A DNA stretch of 64,000 bases from Chryseobacterium cucumeris (lineage in GTDB: Bacteria > Bacteroidota > Bacteroidia > Flavobacteriales > Weeksellaceae): positions 1 to 64,000 of the forward strand of contig NZ_LUVZ01000045.1 of NCBI RefSeq assembly GCF_001593385.1, given 5' to 3'. Below, one piece after another: positions 53,935 to 62,713 of this stretch; within the stretch, counting starts at the first letter, position 1; each line of letters opens with the position of its first letter. The notes below the pieces were generated by a model, which did no database searches, had not been told where the DNA came from, and saw only the letters and a list, made by a program, of their open reading frames with translations. The position numbers were made by a program, and so were the translations under genes.

Positions 53935-55155
53935 TTAATCAAATTTTTTAACTATTAGTGCAGAATTGGTTCCCCCAAACCCAAAAGAATTCGACAAAAA
54001 TACATCAATTTTTTGATTTTTTGTTTTTGCAACTAAATTTATCTTTTGTGCTTCATTATCAGGGTTTTCCAGATTAATATTGGGAGCAACAAAATCGTTC
54101 TGCATCATCAGAATGGAGTAGATAACTTCACTTGCACCTGCCATCCAGCACTCATGTCCGGTCATGGATTTGGTAGAACTTACCGGAACTTCGCTCCCGA
54201 AGATCTCATAGATGGCTTTTGCCTCGTTGGCATCACCAATTGGAGTAGAAGTTGCGTGAGCATTGATATAATCGATGTCTGAAGCTTTTAATCCTGACTG
54301 TTTTAAGGCTCTGTCCATTGCCAAAGCCGGTCCATCCACGTTTGGTGTTGAAATATGCCCTCCGTTGGAAGAGAAACCGTACCCGATAATTTCTGCAATA
54401 ATCGGAGCGCCTCTTCTTTGGGCAGATTCCAAGCTTTCAACAATCAGACTGGCAGCTCCGCCACTTGGAATCAATCCGTCTCTTTCTGCATCGAAAGGTC
54501 TGGATGCTTTTGCAGGCTCATCTTCTCTGGCTGAGAACACTCCCAATCCGTCAAAGCTCGCCATGGAATATTTGTTGGTTTCCTGAGCTCCGCCGCAGAT
54601 AATCATATCCTGGAAACCATTTTTAATCATCATATAAGCCAGTCCTAAAGAATGAGAACCGCTTGCGCATGCTGCGCTGATGGTAAGATTGATTCCTTTC
54701 AGTTTAAAAATCGTAGAAAGGTTCATCGTTACCGTTGAATTCATTGATTTGAAAATCGCTCCCGATCCCATCAATGTTGTATCTTTCTTTTCCCTTGCAA
54801 TATCGATAGATTCTACGACTGCCTGAGAAACACTGTCATTTCCGTATAAGATCCCCACTTCATGAGCATCCAAGAATTCTTCATCTAGATTTGCCTGTTT
54901 TAAAGCATCAAGCGTAGCAAGATAAGCATATTCGCTTTCTTCTCCCATACTGACACGCTGGCGTCTGTTTAAAAGATTTTTCAGATCAGGCTTTGGAACA
55001 ACTCCTGTGAGGCCAGACCTAAAACCAAATTCTTTTCTGTCCTGATCTAAAACAATACCGGATTTTCCTTGATATAGGGATTCCCTGACCTCTTCTAAAG
55101 ACGTCCCGATGCAGGAATAAATTCCCATTCCGGTAATTACAACCCTATTTTCCAT
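53935..55155 (-). CDS. Beta-ketoacyl-ACP synthase II-like (ApeR-like, KS 3)
   Basis: A 406-residue FabF-type enzyme with Cys163 (SAACASGSH), His300 (NAHATSTPIGD) and His334 (MTGHECWMAG), so fully active by sequence. It begins MENRVVITGMGIYSCIG. It is the third complete ketosynthase of the cluster (with 38442 and 40572), 4 bases before an ACP and downstream of fabG, forming a compact elongation set. The cell's primary fabF is probably elsewhere, given the specialised neighbours. Confidence 0.92.
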   Translation of the reverse strand: MENRVVITGMGIYSCIGTSLEEVRESLYQGKSGIVLDQDRKEFGFRSGLTGVVPKPDLKNLLNRRQRVSMGEESEYAYLATLDALKQANLDEEFLDAHEVGILYGNDSVSQAVVESIDIAREKKDTTLMGSGAIFKSMNSTVTMNLSTIFKLKGINLTISAACASGSHSLGLAYMMIKNGFQDMIICGGAQETNKYSMASFDGLGVFSAREDEPAKASRPFDAERDGLIPSGGAASLIVESLESAQRRGAPIIAEIIGYGFSSNGGHISTPNVDGPALAMDRALKQSGLKASDIDYINAHATSTPIGDANEAKAIYEIFGSEVPVSSTKSMTGHECWMAGASEVIYSILMMQNDFVAPNINLENPDNEAQKINLVAKTKNQKIDVFLSNSFGFGGTNSALIVKKFD

Positions 55156-55167
55156 TTGTTTATATTG

Positions 55168-55262
55168 AATTTAACAATGTATCAGTCTAGTAATGTAACA
55201 ATCTTTTCATTGATATCAATCAACATTGGTACACCGGTACATTGGTATATTGTTAGATTATT
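55168..55262. repeat. Inverted-repeat element between fabG and KS 3
   Basis: Left arm TAACAATGTATCAGTCTAG... and right arm ...ACCGGTACATTGGTATATTGTTA (outer TAACAAT / ATTGTTA) with an inner TTGATATCAA-like palindrome. Fourth member of the family seen at 40134, 40505 and 53575. Confidence 0.7.
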
Positions 55263-55993
55263 TATGAATAAATTCCTCCGTTAATATTAATCACTTCACC
55301 TGTAATGTAAGAAGATTTTTTAGATGCTAAAAATGCGACAAGATCTGCCACTTCTTCTGCTTCTCCAAATCTGTTGGCAGGAATCATTGCTTTAAGCTCA
55401 TCTTCATTAAACTCCTGGGTCATATCCGTTTTGATGAAACCCGGTGCAACGGCATTTACCGTAACATTTCTTTTGGCAACTTCCTGTGCAAGGGCTTTTG
55501 TAGCACCTACCAAAGCTCCTTTCGCAGCAGAATAATTTGTCTGCCCGGCTGTTCCTTTTACTCCGGATACAGAAACCATATTGATGATTCTTCCGTATTT
55601 GTTACGAAGCAGCTTTTGAATAAAGAAATTGGTCACATTGAAGAATCCGTCCAGACTTGTATTGATCACACTATTCCAGTCTTCCTTCTGCATCCACATA
55701 AAAAGACCGTCTCTTGTGATTCCGGCATTATTGACGATCACTTCTACCACGGCATCAGGATTTTTCTCCTGCCACTCCGTTAAAACAGCTTGTGTTTCTT
55801 CGCTGTTTCCTACATCAAATTTAAGAATTTCTCCGGTAGCACCCAATTCTTCCACTTTAGCCAACGTTTCTTTGGCTGCCGTTTCATTTGAAGCGAAGTT
55901 GATAAGGATGTGATAGTTTTTCTCTTCAGCCAGTTTTATACAGATTGCTCTCCCGATTCCTCTGGAGCCTCCTGTTACAATTGCACATTTCAT
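55262..55993 (-). CDS. 3-oxoacyl-ACP reductase, FabG family
   Basis: A 243-residue short-chain dehydrogenase reducing the 3-ketoacyl-ACP made by the ketosynthases with NADPH. The motifs are TGGSRGIG (7-14), NNAG (88-91), Ser141/Ser143, and Tyr154-x3-Lys158 (YSAAK), followed by the PGFIKTDM segment. It is ApeQ-like by position, in line with KS 3 and an ACP on the minus strand. A repeat element separates it from KS 3. Confidence 0.92.
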   Translation of the reverse strand: MKCAIVTGGSRGIGRAICIKLAEEKNYHILINFASNETAAKETLAKVEELGATGEILKFDVGNSEETQAVLTEWQEKNPDAVVEVIVNNAGITRDGLFMWMQKEDWNSVINTSLDGFFNVTNFFIQKLLRNKYGRIINMVSVSGVKGTAGQTNYSAAKGALVGATKALAQEVAKRNVTVNAVAPGFIKTDMTQEFNEDELKAMIPANRFGEAEEVADLVAFLASKKSSYITGEVININGGIYS

Positions 55994-56074
55994 GCGTTAG
56001 TGTTTATATCGTTTTTAGTTTTTTAAGTTGATGCTGGAAGCCTTTTTTAAAAGACAATTGATGGCAACCAATAG

Positions 56075-57595
56075 TTACATTCCTTTCAGATATTTCTTTA
56101 CTTCCTCCAAATACGGATACATAACCATATCGTCTGAGAAAGCAGGAATAATTTTTCTGATATCATCATACAGTTCTTTTGTAGAGGATGAAACCTTATC
56201 CTGGAATCCAAGATATTCAACCGCCTGAATGATGGTAATAGCTTCAATAGCCAAAACTTCAAAGGCATTTTCAATGACTTTTCTACAAATTACAGCAGCG
56301 TTTGTTCCCATACTAACGATGTCCTGGTTATCGTTATTGTTTGGAATACTGTGAACATACATAGAATTTGACAACATCTGGCTTTCTGCCGTGGTAGAAG
56401 TTGCTGTAAACTGTACACCCTGCATCCCGAAATTGAAACCTAATTTACCTAAATTGACAAAAGGAGGTAGAATTTCGTTGATTTTAGCATTCAGAAGGTA
56501 GTTTAGCTGTCTTTCTGCAAGCATGGTAAGTTTGGTTACCACAATTTTAAGCTTGTCCATTTCCAAAGAGATATAATCCCCATGGAAGTTTCCTCCGTGA
56601 TACACATGCTGGTCTTCAACGTTGATAATTGGATTATCATTCGCTGAATTGATCTCATTCTCAAGAACTTTCTCCGTATATTCCAATGTATCCAATACCG
56701 GACCTAGAATCTGAGGAACACATCGTAAAGAATAATATTCCTGAACTTTTTCCTTGAATACTTTTTCCTGTTCTTCAAAATGGGTATACAGATGTTCTTC
56801 TCTTTTTCTGATCAGTTTACTGTCTGCCAGGTGAGCACGCATTCTTTCTGCCACTTTCTGTTGACCGTAGTGTTTCTTAGTTCCGTTCAAGGCTTCTGAC
56901 AAATGATCATCATAAGCCTGTACAATCTCATTGATGGCACAAGAAAGTCTAAGAGAAATATCAGTAAGCTGATTGGCTTTATAAGCATTTACGATACCGA
57001 TTCCTGACATTACGGAAGTTCCGTTCATCAATGCAAGACCTTCGCGGATCTCTACTTTGATCGGTTCTAAGCCTTCAACTTCAAAAACTTCTTTGGTAGA
57101 TTTTCTTTCTCCATTGTAAAAAACTTCTCCTTCTCCAATCAATACCAAAGCCAGGTGAGCCAGCTGAACAAGGTCACCGCTTGCTCCTACTCCTCCATGT
57201 TCAAAGATCAACGGGGTAATATCTCTGTTGATCAGCTCCTGAAGCAGATAAATAACAGACTGGTGCACTCCTGAATTCCCTAATGATAAGGTATTCAATC
57301 TTGCAAGCATACATGCTTTTACTTCTTCTACAGGCAAAGGGTTTCCAATTCCTGAAGAGTGGCTTCTTATCAGGTTATACTGAAGCTGGTGTGTATCTTC
57401 ATCACTGATTTTAAACTGAGCCATTGGCCCAAAACCGGTGTTCACACCATATATTACTTTATTTTTTGAAAACTCTTTTAAAAACTGAAAACTTTTATCC
57501 ACTCTTGATAAAAGTGATTCATCCAGTTCTATTTTTTCATTCTCAATGATAATTTTTTGAAAGTCTTTCAGTTCTAAAAAGTTATTTATTTTCAT
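56075..57595 (-). CDS. Aromatic amino acid ammonia lyase (tyrosine or histidine ammonia-lyase family)
   Basis: A 506-residue lyase of the MIO class, which releases ammonia from an aromatic amino acid. The prosthetic group forms from Ala138-Ser139-Gly140 (GVGASGDLVQ), the catalytic Tyr49 is in YGVNTGFG, and the family NNNQD motif appears as IPNNNDNQD. Within a flexirubin cluster it should be a tyrosine ammonia-lyase that gives 4-coumarate as starter. No hutU or hutI is nearby. The substrate-selectivity position reads Ser78-His79, as in histidine enzymes, so specificity is not proved. The ATG at 57595 is used. Confidence 0.88.
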   Translation of the reverse strand: MKINNFLELKDFQKIIIENEKIELDESLLSRVDKSFQFLKEFSKNKVIYGVNTGFGPMAQFKISDEDTHQLQYNLIRSHSSGIGNPLPVEEVKACMLARLNTLSLGNSGVHQSVIYLLQELINRDITPLIFEHGGVGASGDLVQLAHLALVLIGEGEVFYNGERKSTKEVFEVEGLEPIKVEIREGLALMNGTSVMSGIGIVNAYKANQLTDISLRLSCAINEIVQAYDDHLSEALNGTKKHYGQQKVAERMRAHLADSKLIRKREEHLYTHFEEQEKVFKEKVQEYYSLRCVPQILGPVLDTLEYTEKVLENEINSANDNPIINVEDQHVYHGGNFHGDYISLEMDKLKIVVTKLTMLAERQLNYLLNAKINEILPPFVNLGKLGFNFGMQGVQFTATSTTAESQMLSNSMYVHSIPNNNDNQDIVSMGTNAAVICRKVIENAFEVLAIEAITIIQAVEYLGFQDKVSSSTKELYDDIRKIIPAFSDDMVMYPYLEEVKKYLKGM

Positions 57596-57620
57596 CAATT
57601 AAAAGTAATAGTTGATAATT

Positions 57621-57653
57621 TTGTAAAATATTAATTATTTGTCACTAATTTTG
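57621..57653 (+). promoter_or_regulatory. Promoter of the halogenase-like gene
   Basis: TTG at 57621-57623, 22-base spacer and TAATTTTG at 57646-57653 fit the Bacteroidota promoter. The ATG is at 57694. Its -7 box is 3 bases from the -7 box of the opposing promoter. Confidence 0.6.
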
Positions 57654-57656
57654 CGG

Positions 57657-57691
57657 CAAAGATAAAAGTTATTATTAAAATAAAAAATCAA
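57657..57691 (-). promoter_or_regulatory. Promoter of the ammonia lyase operon
   Basis: On the minus strand the -7 box TATCTTTG (57657-57664) has a TTG at 57689-57691 with a 24-base spacer, one base longer than usual. The lyase ATG lies 61 bases downstream at 57595. Confidence 0.5.
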
Positions 57692-57693
57692 AG

Positions 57694-58950
57694 ATGAGCA
57701 AAGAATTTGTTGACGTTCTTGTAATCGGAGCCGGACCCTCCGGATGCGTGTCTTCTTCGTACCTGAAGAACAATAACGTCAGCGTAAAAGTAGTCGAAAA
57801 GACAAAATTCCCCAGACTCGTAGTTGGAGAAAGCTTAATTCCAAGGGTAATGGACCACTTTGAGGAGGCCGGACTTTTCCCTGCATTAGATAAAATGGGC
57901 TTTGAAAAAAAGCTTGGAGCTCGTTTTCTTCGTGGTGACGAAGTCTGCATTTTTGATTTCAGCAACAAATTCGGGGAAGGCTGGGACTGGACCTGGCAGG
58001 TTCCGAGAGCTGATTTTGATAATACGCTTGCTCAGGAAGTCATTAACAAAGGAATCGATCTTGAGTTTGAAACTGAGGTTATAGACATCAAATTTGACGG
58101 AACAAATTCTATAACTACGGTAAGAAATAAGGATGGAGAAACAAAAGAGATCCATGCTAAGTTTGTTATCGATTCCAGTGGCTACGGAAGAGTTTTACCT
58201 CGCCTGCTTGATCTTGAAAAACCTTCAAAACTATCCCCTCACTCTGCGATTTTTTCTCATGTGAATGATATCAACAGAGAACCGGGAGAGGAAGGAACTT
58301 TGATTTCTTTTGACATTATTGAAACAGAAGTATGGCTTTGGGTAATTCCTTTTTCCAACGGAAACACAAGTTTAGGAATTGTAGGTCCTACTGAATATAT
58401 TGACAAATTATCTGAAAACGGAGATACAACGGAAGCTTTAAGAAAAGCTATTTCTCTTTCTGAATATTATGTAAAACGTTTTGGAAATGTAGATTTCCTT
58501 TTTGAACCTAAACATCTGAAAGATTATTCCTGTTCAGTAAAAAGTTTATTCGGAGACGGATTTGCTTTAACAGGAAATGCCTCTGAATTCCTTGATCCGG
58601 TTTTTTCTTCAGGAATGGCTTTTGCCACAGAATCCGGAATGCTGGCCGCCAAACTGGCATTAAGACAATTAAACGGAGAAAAAATTGACTGGCAGAGGGA
58701 ATACACAGACTACATTTTATATGGAGTGGATGTTTTCACCACCTATGTAAAAGAATGGTATACCGGAAATCTTCAGGAATTATTCTTCCATCAACCGGAA
58801 AATCCGGACGTAAAGAAAAAGATCTGTGCTGTTTTAGCAGGCTATGTCTGGAATAAAGACAATCCTTTTGTGAGAAAGCATGATACAGTTATTAAAAACC
58901 TTGCAAACCTGATCAAGCTGGAAAAACAGGAACAGCAAAATCAAGCATAA
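57694..58950 (+). CDS. FAD-dependent halogenase-like oxidoreductase
   Basis: A 418-residue flavoprotein of the tryptophan-halogenase superfamily. FAD motif GAGPSG (12-17); GESLIPRVMDHF (45-56); a Lys at 72/73 in FEKKLGARF, near the position of the halogenase catalytic Lys; and VWLWVIP (213-219), a variant of the halogenase motif GWxWxIP. It may chlorinate or hydroxylate the aryl ring of the pigment; flexirubins are known in chlorinated forms. It is transcribed alone, divergently from the lyase, from an overlapping promoter, and ends at a strong bidirectional terminator. Confidence 0.82.
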   Translation: MSKEFVDVLVIGAGPSGCVSSSYLKNNNVSVKVVEKTKFPRLVVGESLIPRVMDHFEEAGLFPALDKMGFEKKLGARFLRGDEVCIFDFSNKFGEGWDWTWQVPRADFDNTLAQEVINKGIDLEFETEVIDIKFDGTNSITTVRNKDGETKEIHAKFVIDSSGYGRVLPRLLDLEKPSKLSPHSAIFSHVNDINREPGEEGTLISFDIIETEVWLWVIPFSNGNTSLGIVGPTEYIDKLSENGDTTEALRKAISLSEYYVKRFGNVDFLFEPKHLKDYSCSVKSLFGDGFALTGNASEFLDPVFSSGMAFATESGMLAAKLALRQLNGEKIDWQREYTDYILYGVDVFTTYVKEWYTGNLQELFFHQPENPDVKKKICAVLAGYVWNKDNPFVRKHDTVIKNLANLIKLEKQEQQNQA

Positions 58951-58980
58951 AAAAACGGTCTGAAAATTCAGACCGTTTTT
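58951..58980. terminator. Bidirectional terminator
   Basis: Perfect 14-base stem AAAAACGGTCTGAA / TTCAGACCGTTTTT with A-run and T-run on both sides, between converging genes (stops at 58950 and 58982). It can end transcription on either strand. Confidence 0.92.
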
Positions 58981-58981
58981 C

Positions 58982-59581
58982 TTATTTTAAAGCATTTTTA
59001 ATAGCTTTACCCAATTCTTTTCCTGTTTTTTCATATGCAGCGGATATTCTTCCGTATTCCATACGATAGCTACCTTTACTTCCTATCCCTTCAATCTTAT
59101 CACCCTGAACTTTAGTTAAAACTTTAGATGGATTTTCAGTTTCAACAAATATCATTTCTGATGATAATTTAGCAGGCTGTGTTACAAACCCAGTCCATCC
59201 GGCGTAGATCCATTTTGTATGCAGTATTAAGGTGTACTTTGCCGAAGCTCCTTTAGTGAATTTTATTTTTTTCGCTTTACCATTTACTCCTTCAATAAAC
59301 TTATCAAAAAAAACTGATTCCTTATGCTTTTGCCATTCTTCATCCCATTCTTTCCAGGATTGCTCGCCTTTCTTAGCCAATGTCTCTGTTTTTCTTCTTT
59401 CAAGATACTGGGCTTCAGTATAATTATCTGCCTGAAAAAGAGGATTTTCAAATTTAAACTGAACATTTACCTCAGTCTGATCTTTCAGAAAGTCAAAATT
59501 TCCAGATTCAATATTAATTTTGTCCTGGGCAAAAGTTGCCGTGGTAATGGCTGCAAAAAGCAGCAGAAATAATTTTTTCAT
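58982..59581 (-). CDS. Secreted protein of unknown function
   Basis: A 199-residue protein I do not recognise. It has a signal peptide (MKKLFLLLFAAITTATFAQ). A charged, aromatic-rich segment (SWKEWDEEWQKHKES, about residues 75-92) precedes a beta-rich C-terminal half (YTLILHTKWIYAGWTGFV). No lipobox or membrane helix follows. It lies between the halogenase-like and ligase genes, with its own -7-like box, so its link to the pigment is by position only. Confidence 0.65.
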   Translation of the reverse strand: MKKLFLLLFAAITTATFAQDKINIESGNFDFLKDQTEVNVQFKFENPLFQADNYTEAQYLERRKTETLAKKGEQSWKEWDEEWQKHKESVFFDKFIEGVNGKAKKIKFTKGASAKYTLILHTKWIYAGWTGFVTQPAKLSSEMIFVETENPSKVLTKVQGDKIEGIGSKGSYRMEYGRISAAYEKTGKELGKAIKNALK

Positions 59582-59608
59582 AGTGTATTAGTTTTACTAT
59601 TCAAGCCC

Positions 59609-59616
59609 CAAAGATA
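59609..59616 (-). promoter_or_regulatory. Probable -7 box for the secreted protein at 58982-59581
   Basis: TATCTTTG on the minus strand, 27 bases upstream of the ATG at 59581. No -33 TTG at 17-23 bases is seen. Confidence 0.45.
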
Positions 59617-59655
59617 TATAAAAAGACCTCTGTTAATTATTCTTTAGGTTTAATT

Positions 59656-60972
59656 TTATCTTAAGTCAATAAAAGTGATTGGCTTTCTGCTGTTTGGATT
59701 AAAAACTGTTTTAGAAAGAACATCAAAATCTATGATTTCAATTTTGGGACTTACTCTCAGTTTTGCACGGAAGTGATCTCTCACTTCATTGACAAACCCT
59801 TCGTGATCTGCTTCTGTACTAAGTTTAATGATAATCTCATCAAGTCCGATTTCGTTGGACTGAATCACAATCTGGTAGCATAAGATAGTATTAAAATCAT
59901 TCAAAATATCATTCATAGCAGGAGGATACAGCGTTGTCCCTTTGTATTTGATCATCTGCTGCTTTCTTCCTACAACAGGTCCTAGCCTCATCGTATTTCT
60001 TCCGCACTGGCATGGCTCATAGTGGGCTTTTACAAGATCTCCGGTTTTAAACCTCAACAAAGGAATGGCTTCCACTCCCAAAGTCGTAATCGTAAGTTCA
60101 CCGCTTTCTCCTTCTTTTACAGGGTTTCCTTCATCATCCAGGATTTCTGTAATAATCAGTTCCGGATGGTGATGTCCTCCGATCTGGAATTCACACTCTG
60201 TAAAAGCAGTGCTCATTTCCGTAGAAGCATAGGTAGAAAAGAGTTTGATGTCCCATTTTTCCTTGATTTTCTGTGAAAGAATATTATCTGTAAAATTCTG
60301 ATTCTTGATGCTTTCTCCAATACATACAGCCCCATAAACACTGGAGTTTTTATAATCCAACCGGTGTTTTTCAGCGTAATCAATCATTTTCAACAGAAAA
60401 GAAGGAACGGTAATCAAATATTTTGGCTTGTATCTGAAAATAGAATCCCATTGCAGTTCAGGAATTCCCGGTCCCATTCTTACTACGCTTGCCCCCATTT
60501 TTCTTAAACCAAGAAAATAAGCAAGCCCAGCCATAAACCTTTTATCTATGGTGGTAATCATCTGCACAACATCTCCTTTCTGAATTCCTGCACAGGCGAA
60601 AGATATCGCTTCATTGTACGCAAGCCTTTCCAGATCACTGTCAGACAATCCGAAAGTCACCGGATCTCCCAATGTTCCAGAAGTGGTACTGTAATCCACA
60701 ATTTTATCCGGTGGTATGCAGAAAAAATCATGATTGTACTGCTGAAGATCATTCTTTGTGGTGGTAGGAATCTTCTGAAGGTCTTCCAAAGTACGAATAT
60801 CCTCAATAGTAATATTATTTTCTTTGAATAGTTTCTGATAAAACGGCGAATGAGTTTCAAGATACCTCAAAAGCTCATGAAGTTTTTCTTCCTGAAACAA
60901 TTTGATTTCCTGAATCCCTGCTTTCTCGATTGACGGATGAAATTCCAATGATTTTAATTTTTTAAAAGGCAA
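59656..60972 (-). CDS. Adenylate-forming ligase, phenylacetate-CoA ligase (PaaK)-like
   Basis: A 438-residue AMP-binding enzyme that activates an aromatic acid, likely 4-coumarate, for loading on an ACP or CoA. Motifs: the phosphate loop YSTTSGTLGDPVTF, the adenine motif STYASTEMSTAF, and the C-terminal LRFKTGDLVKAHYEPCQCGR with a Cys-x-Cys pair typical of PaaK-like enzymes. Only non-ATG starts exist: TTG at 60972 or a second TTG at 60948, and a stop codon just upstream rules out a longer form. It fits the ApeH-like activation role. Confidence 0.85.
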   Translation of the reverse strand: MPFKKLKSLEFHPSIEKAGIQEIKLFQEEKLHELLRYLETHSPFYQKLFKENNITIEDIRTLEDLQKIPTTTKNDLQQYNHDFFCIPPDKIVDYSTTSGTLGDPVTFGLSDSDLERLAYNEAISFACAGIQKGDVVQMITTIDKRFMAGLAYFLGLRKMGASVVRMGPGIPELQWDSIFRYKPKYLITVPSFLLKMIDYAEKHRLDYKNSSVYGAVCIGESIKNQNFTDNILSQKIKEKWDIKLFSTYASTEMSTAFTECEFQIGGHHHPELIITEILDDEGNPVKEGESGELTITTLGVEAIPLLRFKTGDLVKAHYEPCQCGRNTMRLGPVVGRKQQMIKYKGTTLYPPAMNDILNDFNTILCYQIVIQSNEIGLDEIIIKLSTEADHEGFVNEVRDHFRAKLRVSPKIEIIDFDVLSKTVFNPNSRKPITFIDLR

Positions 60973-61024
60973 ATTTATCTAATTAAAATTAAAAGATTTA
61001 AAGATTCAAGTATTAAAAGATGAA

Positions 61025-62713
61025 TTATCTCCTAAACGTAAAAGTTTGTGTATTGGTATTCCCGGCAGTATTGATAGTTGTTACTTTTAAAGTATGAGAA
61101 CCACTTCCTTTAGGACATTTTTCATCAAAAATGTAGACAAAATTATCTTTTACACGGGTAAACCTCAACCATTTGCCATCCAGTTCGGCACGGAATGAAA
61201 TAATATCACCCACTTTCGTTGTTCCTTTTAAGAGTAATAAACTGCTATTAACTAATGCTCCTTCTGCCCAGCCTGATGAAACGGATGGAAGATTATTGTC
61301 AATCAACAATTTTGCGGTACCCAATCTGTTGAATTTCCCTTCTGCCCAATCACCATTCCATTTTACCTTGACAACGGTTTTATCACTGCCATAGTCAAGA
61401 AGAATAATGGCTTTATCTTTTTCTGTATTGGTTAATTTTCTATTCGGTTTTATTTTCAAGGTATATTCATCCTGAACGGGAATATATGGATTATGCAAAA
61501 CAATCGTATTTGAAACTGCATTCGGATCTGTATCAGGTTTTTCATAGGCACTGAAATTTACAGCATCATACATGGCATTTTTACTAAAAGCAATCTCTGT
61601 ATTTTCTGTGGTAATGATTTTCCCTTGATTAGCCATTATTGTTTTTGCAGTATAAGATATTTTCTCTAAAGTTTTACTTAACTGAACTTTTGTTGTTAAG
61701 CGGCTTGTATTTCCTTTGACATCTTTCAGGACAATTTCAATGGCATGAACATTTTCATCCTGAAGTTTGATAATCCCACTTAAATTTGGAAGACTATAAT
61801 GCTGCAGTTTCATTCCAGGTAAATCAGACAGGTGCTGGATTCCCATTTTATCTCTTATGAATTTGGTATAATCTATACAACCGTTGATGTATCGGGTATC
61901 ATCATAGTGGATCTTATCAATTTTAAAACTGTACATCAGATTGCCATCCATAAACAGTTCTGTCTGATAAATACCAAGATTAAATCCTTTGTTGGCTTTA
62001 TCTACAGCTTTAATGGCAAAACTTATCTCCGGAGAACTCACCTGAATAAGATTAGCCGTATAAGCATTTCCCTCTTTTTTTACGGCAATATTATTTGCTC
62101 CTGGTTCATACGTACTGAAACGTCGGTCATACCAATACAATCCGCTAATAATCGGGGCAATATTATCAGGAATGGCAAAGCCAAAAAGTAACGGATTTAA
62201 GCATTCCTCTGTTTTGGTATCTCTTATTTCAAAGTGCAGGTGTGGTCCTGCGGAACCTCCGGTATTTCCACTTAAAGCAATCTGCTGTCCTTTCTCCACA
62301 GGAAACTGTCCGGGCTGAAAAGTAATATCCTGTTCCCACTTTTCGTCTTTATATTGCCTCTCCTTTACGTATTCATCAAGTTGATTGAAATATTTATTCA
62401 GGTGAGCATATACCGTGGTATAACCATTGGGATGAGTGATGTACACTGCATTTCCAAATCCGTACCGTTCTACTTTTATCCTGCTTACATAACCTTCTGC
62501 AGCGGCAAGAACCGGCAGATTTTCCTGGCTGTTGGTTCTCAAATCCAGTCCCATGTGAAAGTGGTTGGTCCGCACAGCACCAAAATTGGCAGCGAGCTGC
62601 ATGGGAATGTTTAATGGATTTCTGAAATAATTTTGAGGGTAATTATTTTGAGCTTGTACAATGCCTGTGTTGATAAAACAAACAAAAAGCATCAGGTAAT
62701 AAAAGATTTTCAT
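61025..62713 (-). CDS. M23 family zinc metallopeptidase
   Basis: A 562-residue exported peptidase of the LytM/lysostaphin type, likely acting on peptidoglycan cross-links. A signal peptide (MKIFYYLMLFVCFINTGIVQAQ) is followed by the M23 domain with HxxxD (HMGLD, His53 and Asp57) and HxH (HLHFE, His158 and His160). The C-terminal about 350 residues are beta-rich and look like a Bacteroidota-specific extension. It lies right after the pigment ligase on the minus strand but is probably unrelated to it; its function fits the cell wall. Confidence 0.9.
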   Translation of the reverse strand: MKIFYYLMLFVCFINTGIVQAQNNYPQNYFRNPLNIPMQLAANFGAVRTNHFHMGLDLRTNSQENLPVLAAAEGYVSRIKVERYGFGNAVYITHPNGYTTVYAHLNKYFNQLDEYVKERQYKDEKWEQDITFQPGQFPVEKGQQIALSGNTGGSAGPHLHFEIRDTKTEECLNPLLFGFAIPDNIAPIISGLYWYDRRFSTYEPGANNIAVKKEGNAYTANLIQVSSPEISFAIKAVDKANKGFNLGIYQTELFMDGNLMYSFKIDKIHYDDTRYINGCIDYTKFIRDKMGIQHLSDLPGMKLQHYSLPNLSGIIKLQDENVHAIEIVLKDVKGNTSRLTTKVQLSKTLEKISYTAKTIMANQGKIITTENTEIAFSKNAMYDAVNFSAYEKPDTDPNAVSNTIVLHNPYIPVQDEYTLKIKPNRKLTNTEKDKAIILLDYGSDKTVVKVKWNGDWAEGKFNRLGTAKLLIDNNLPSVSSGWAEGALVNSSLLLLKGTTKVGDIISFRAELDGKWLRFTRVKDNFVYIFDEKCPKGSGSHTLKVTTINTAGNTNTQTFTFRR

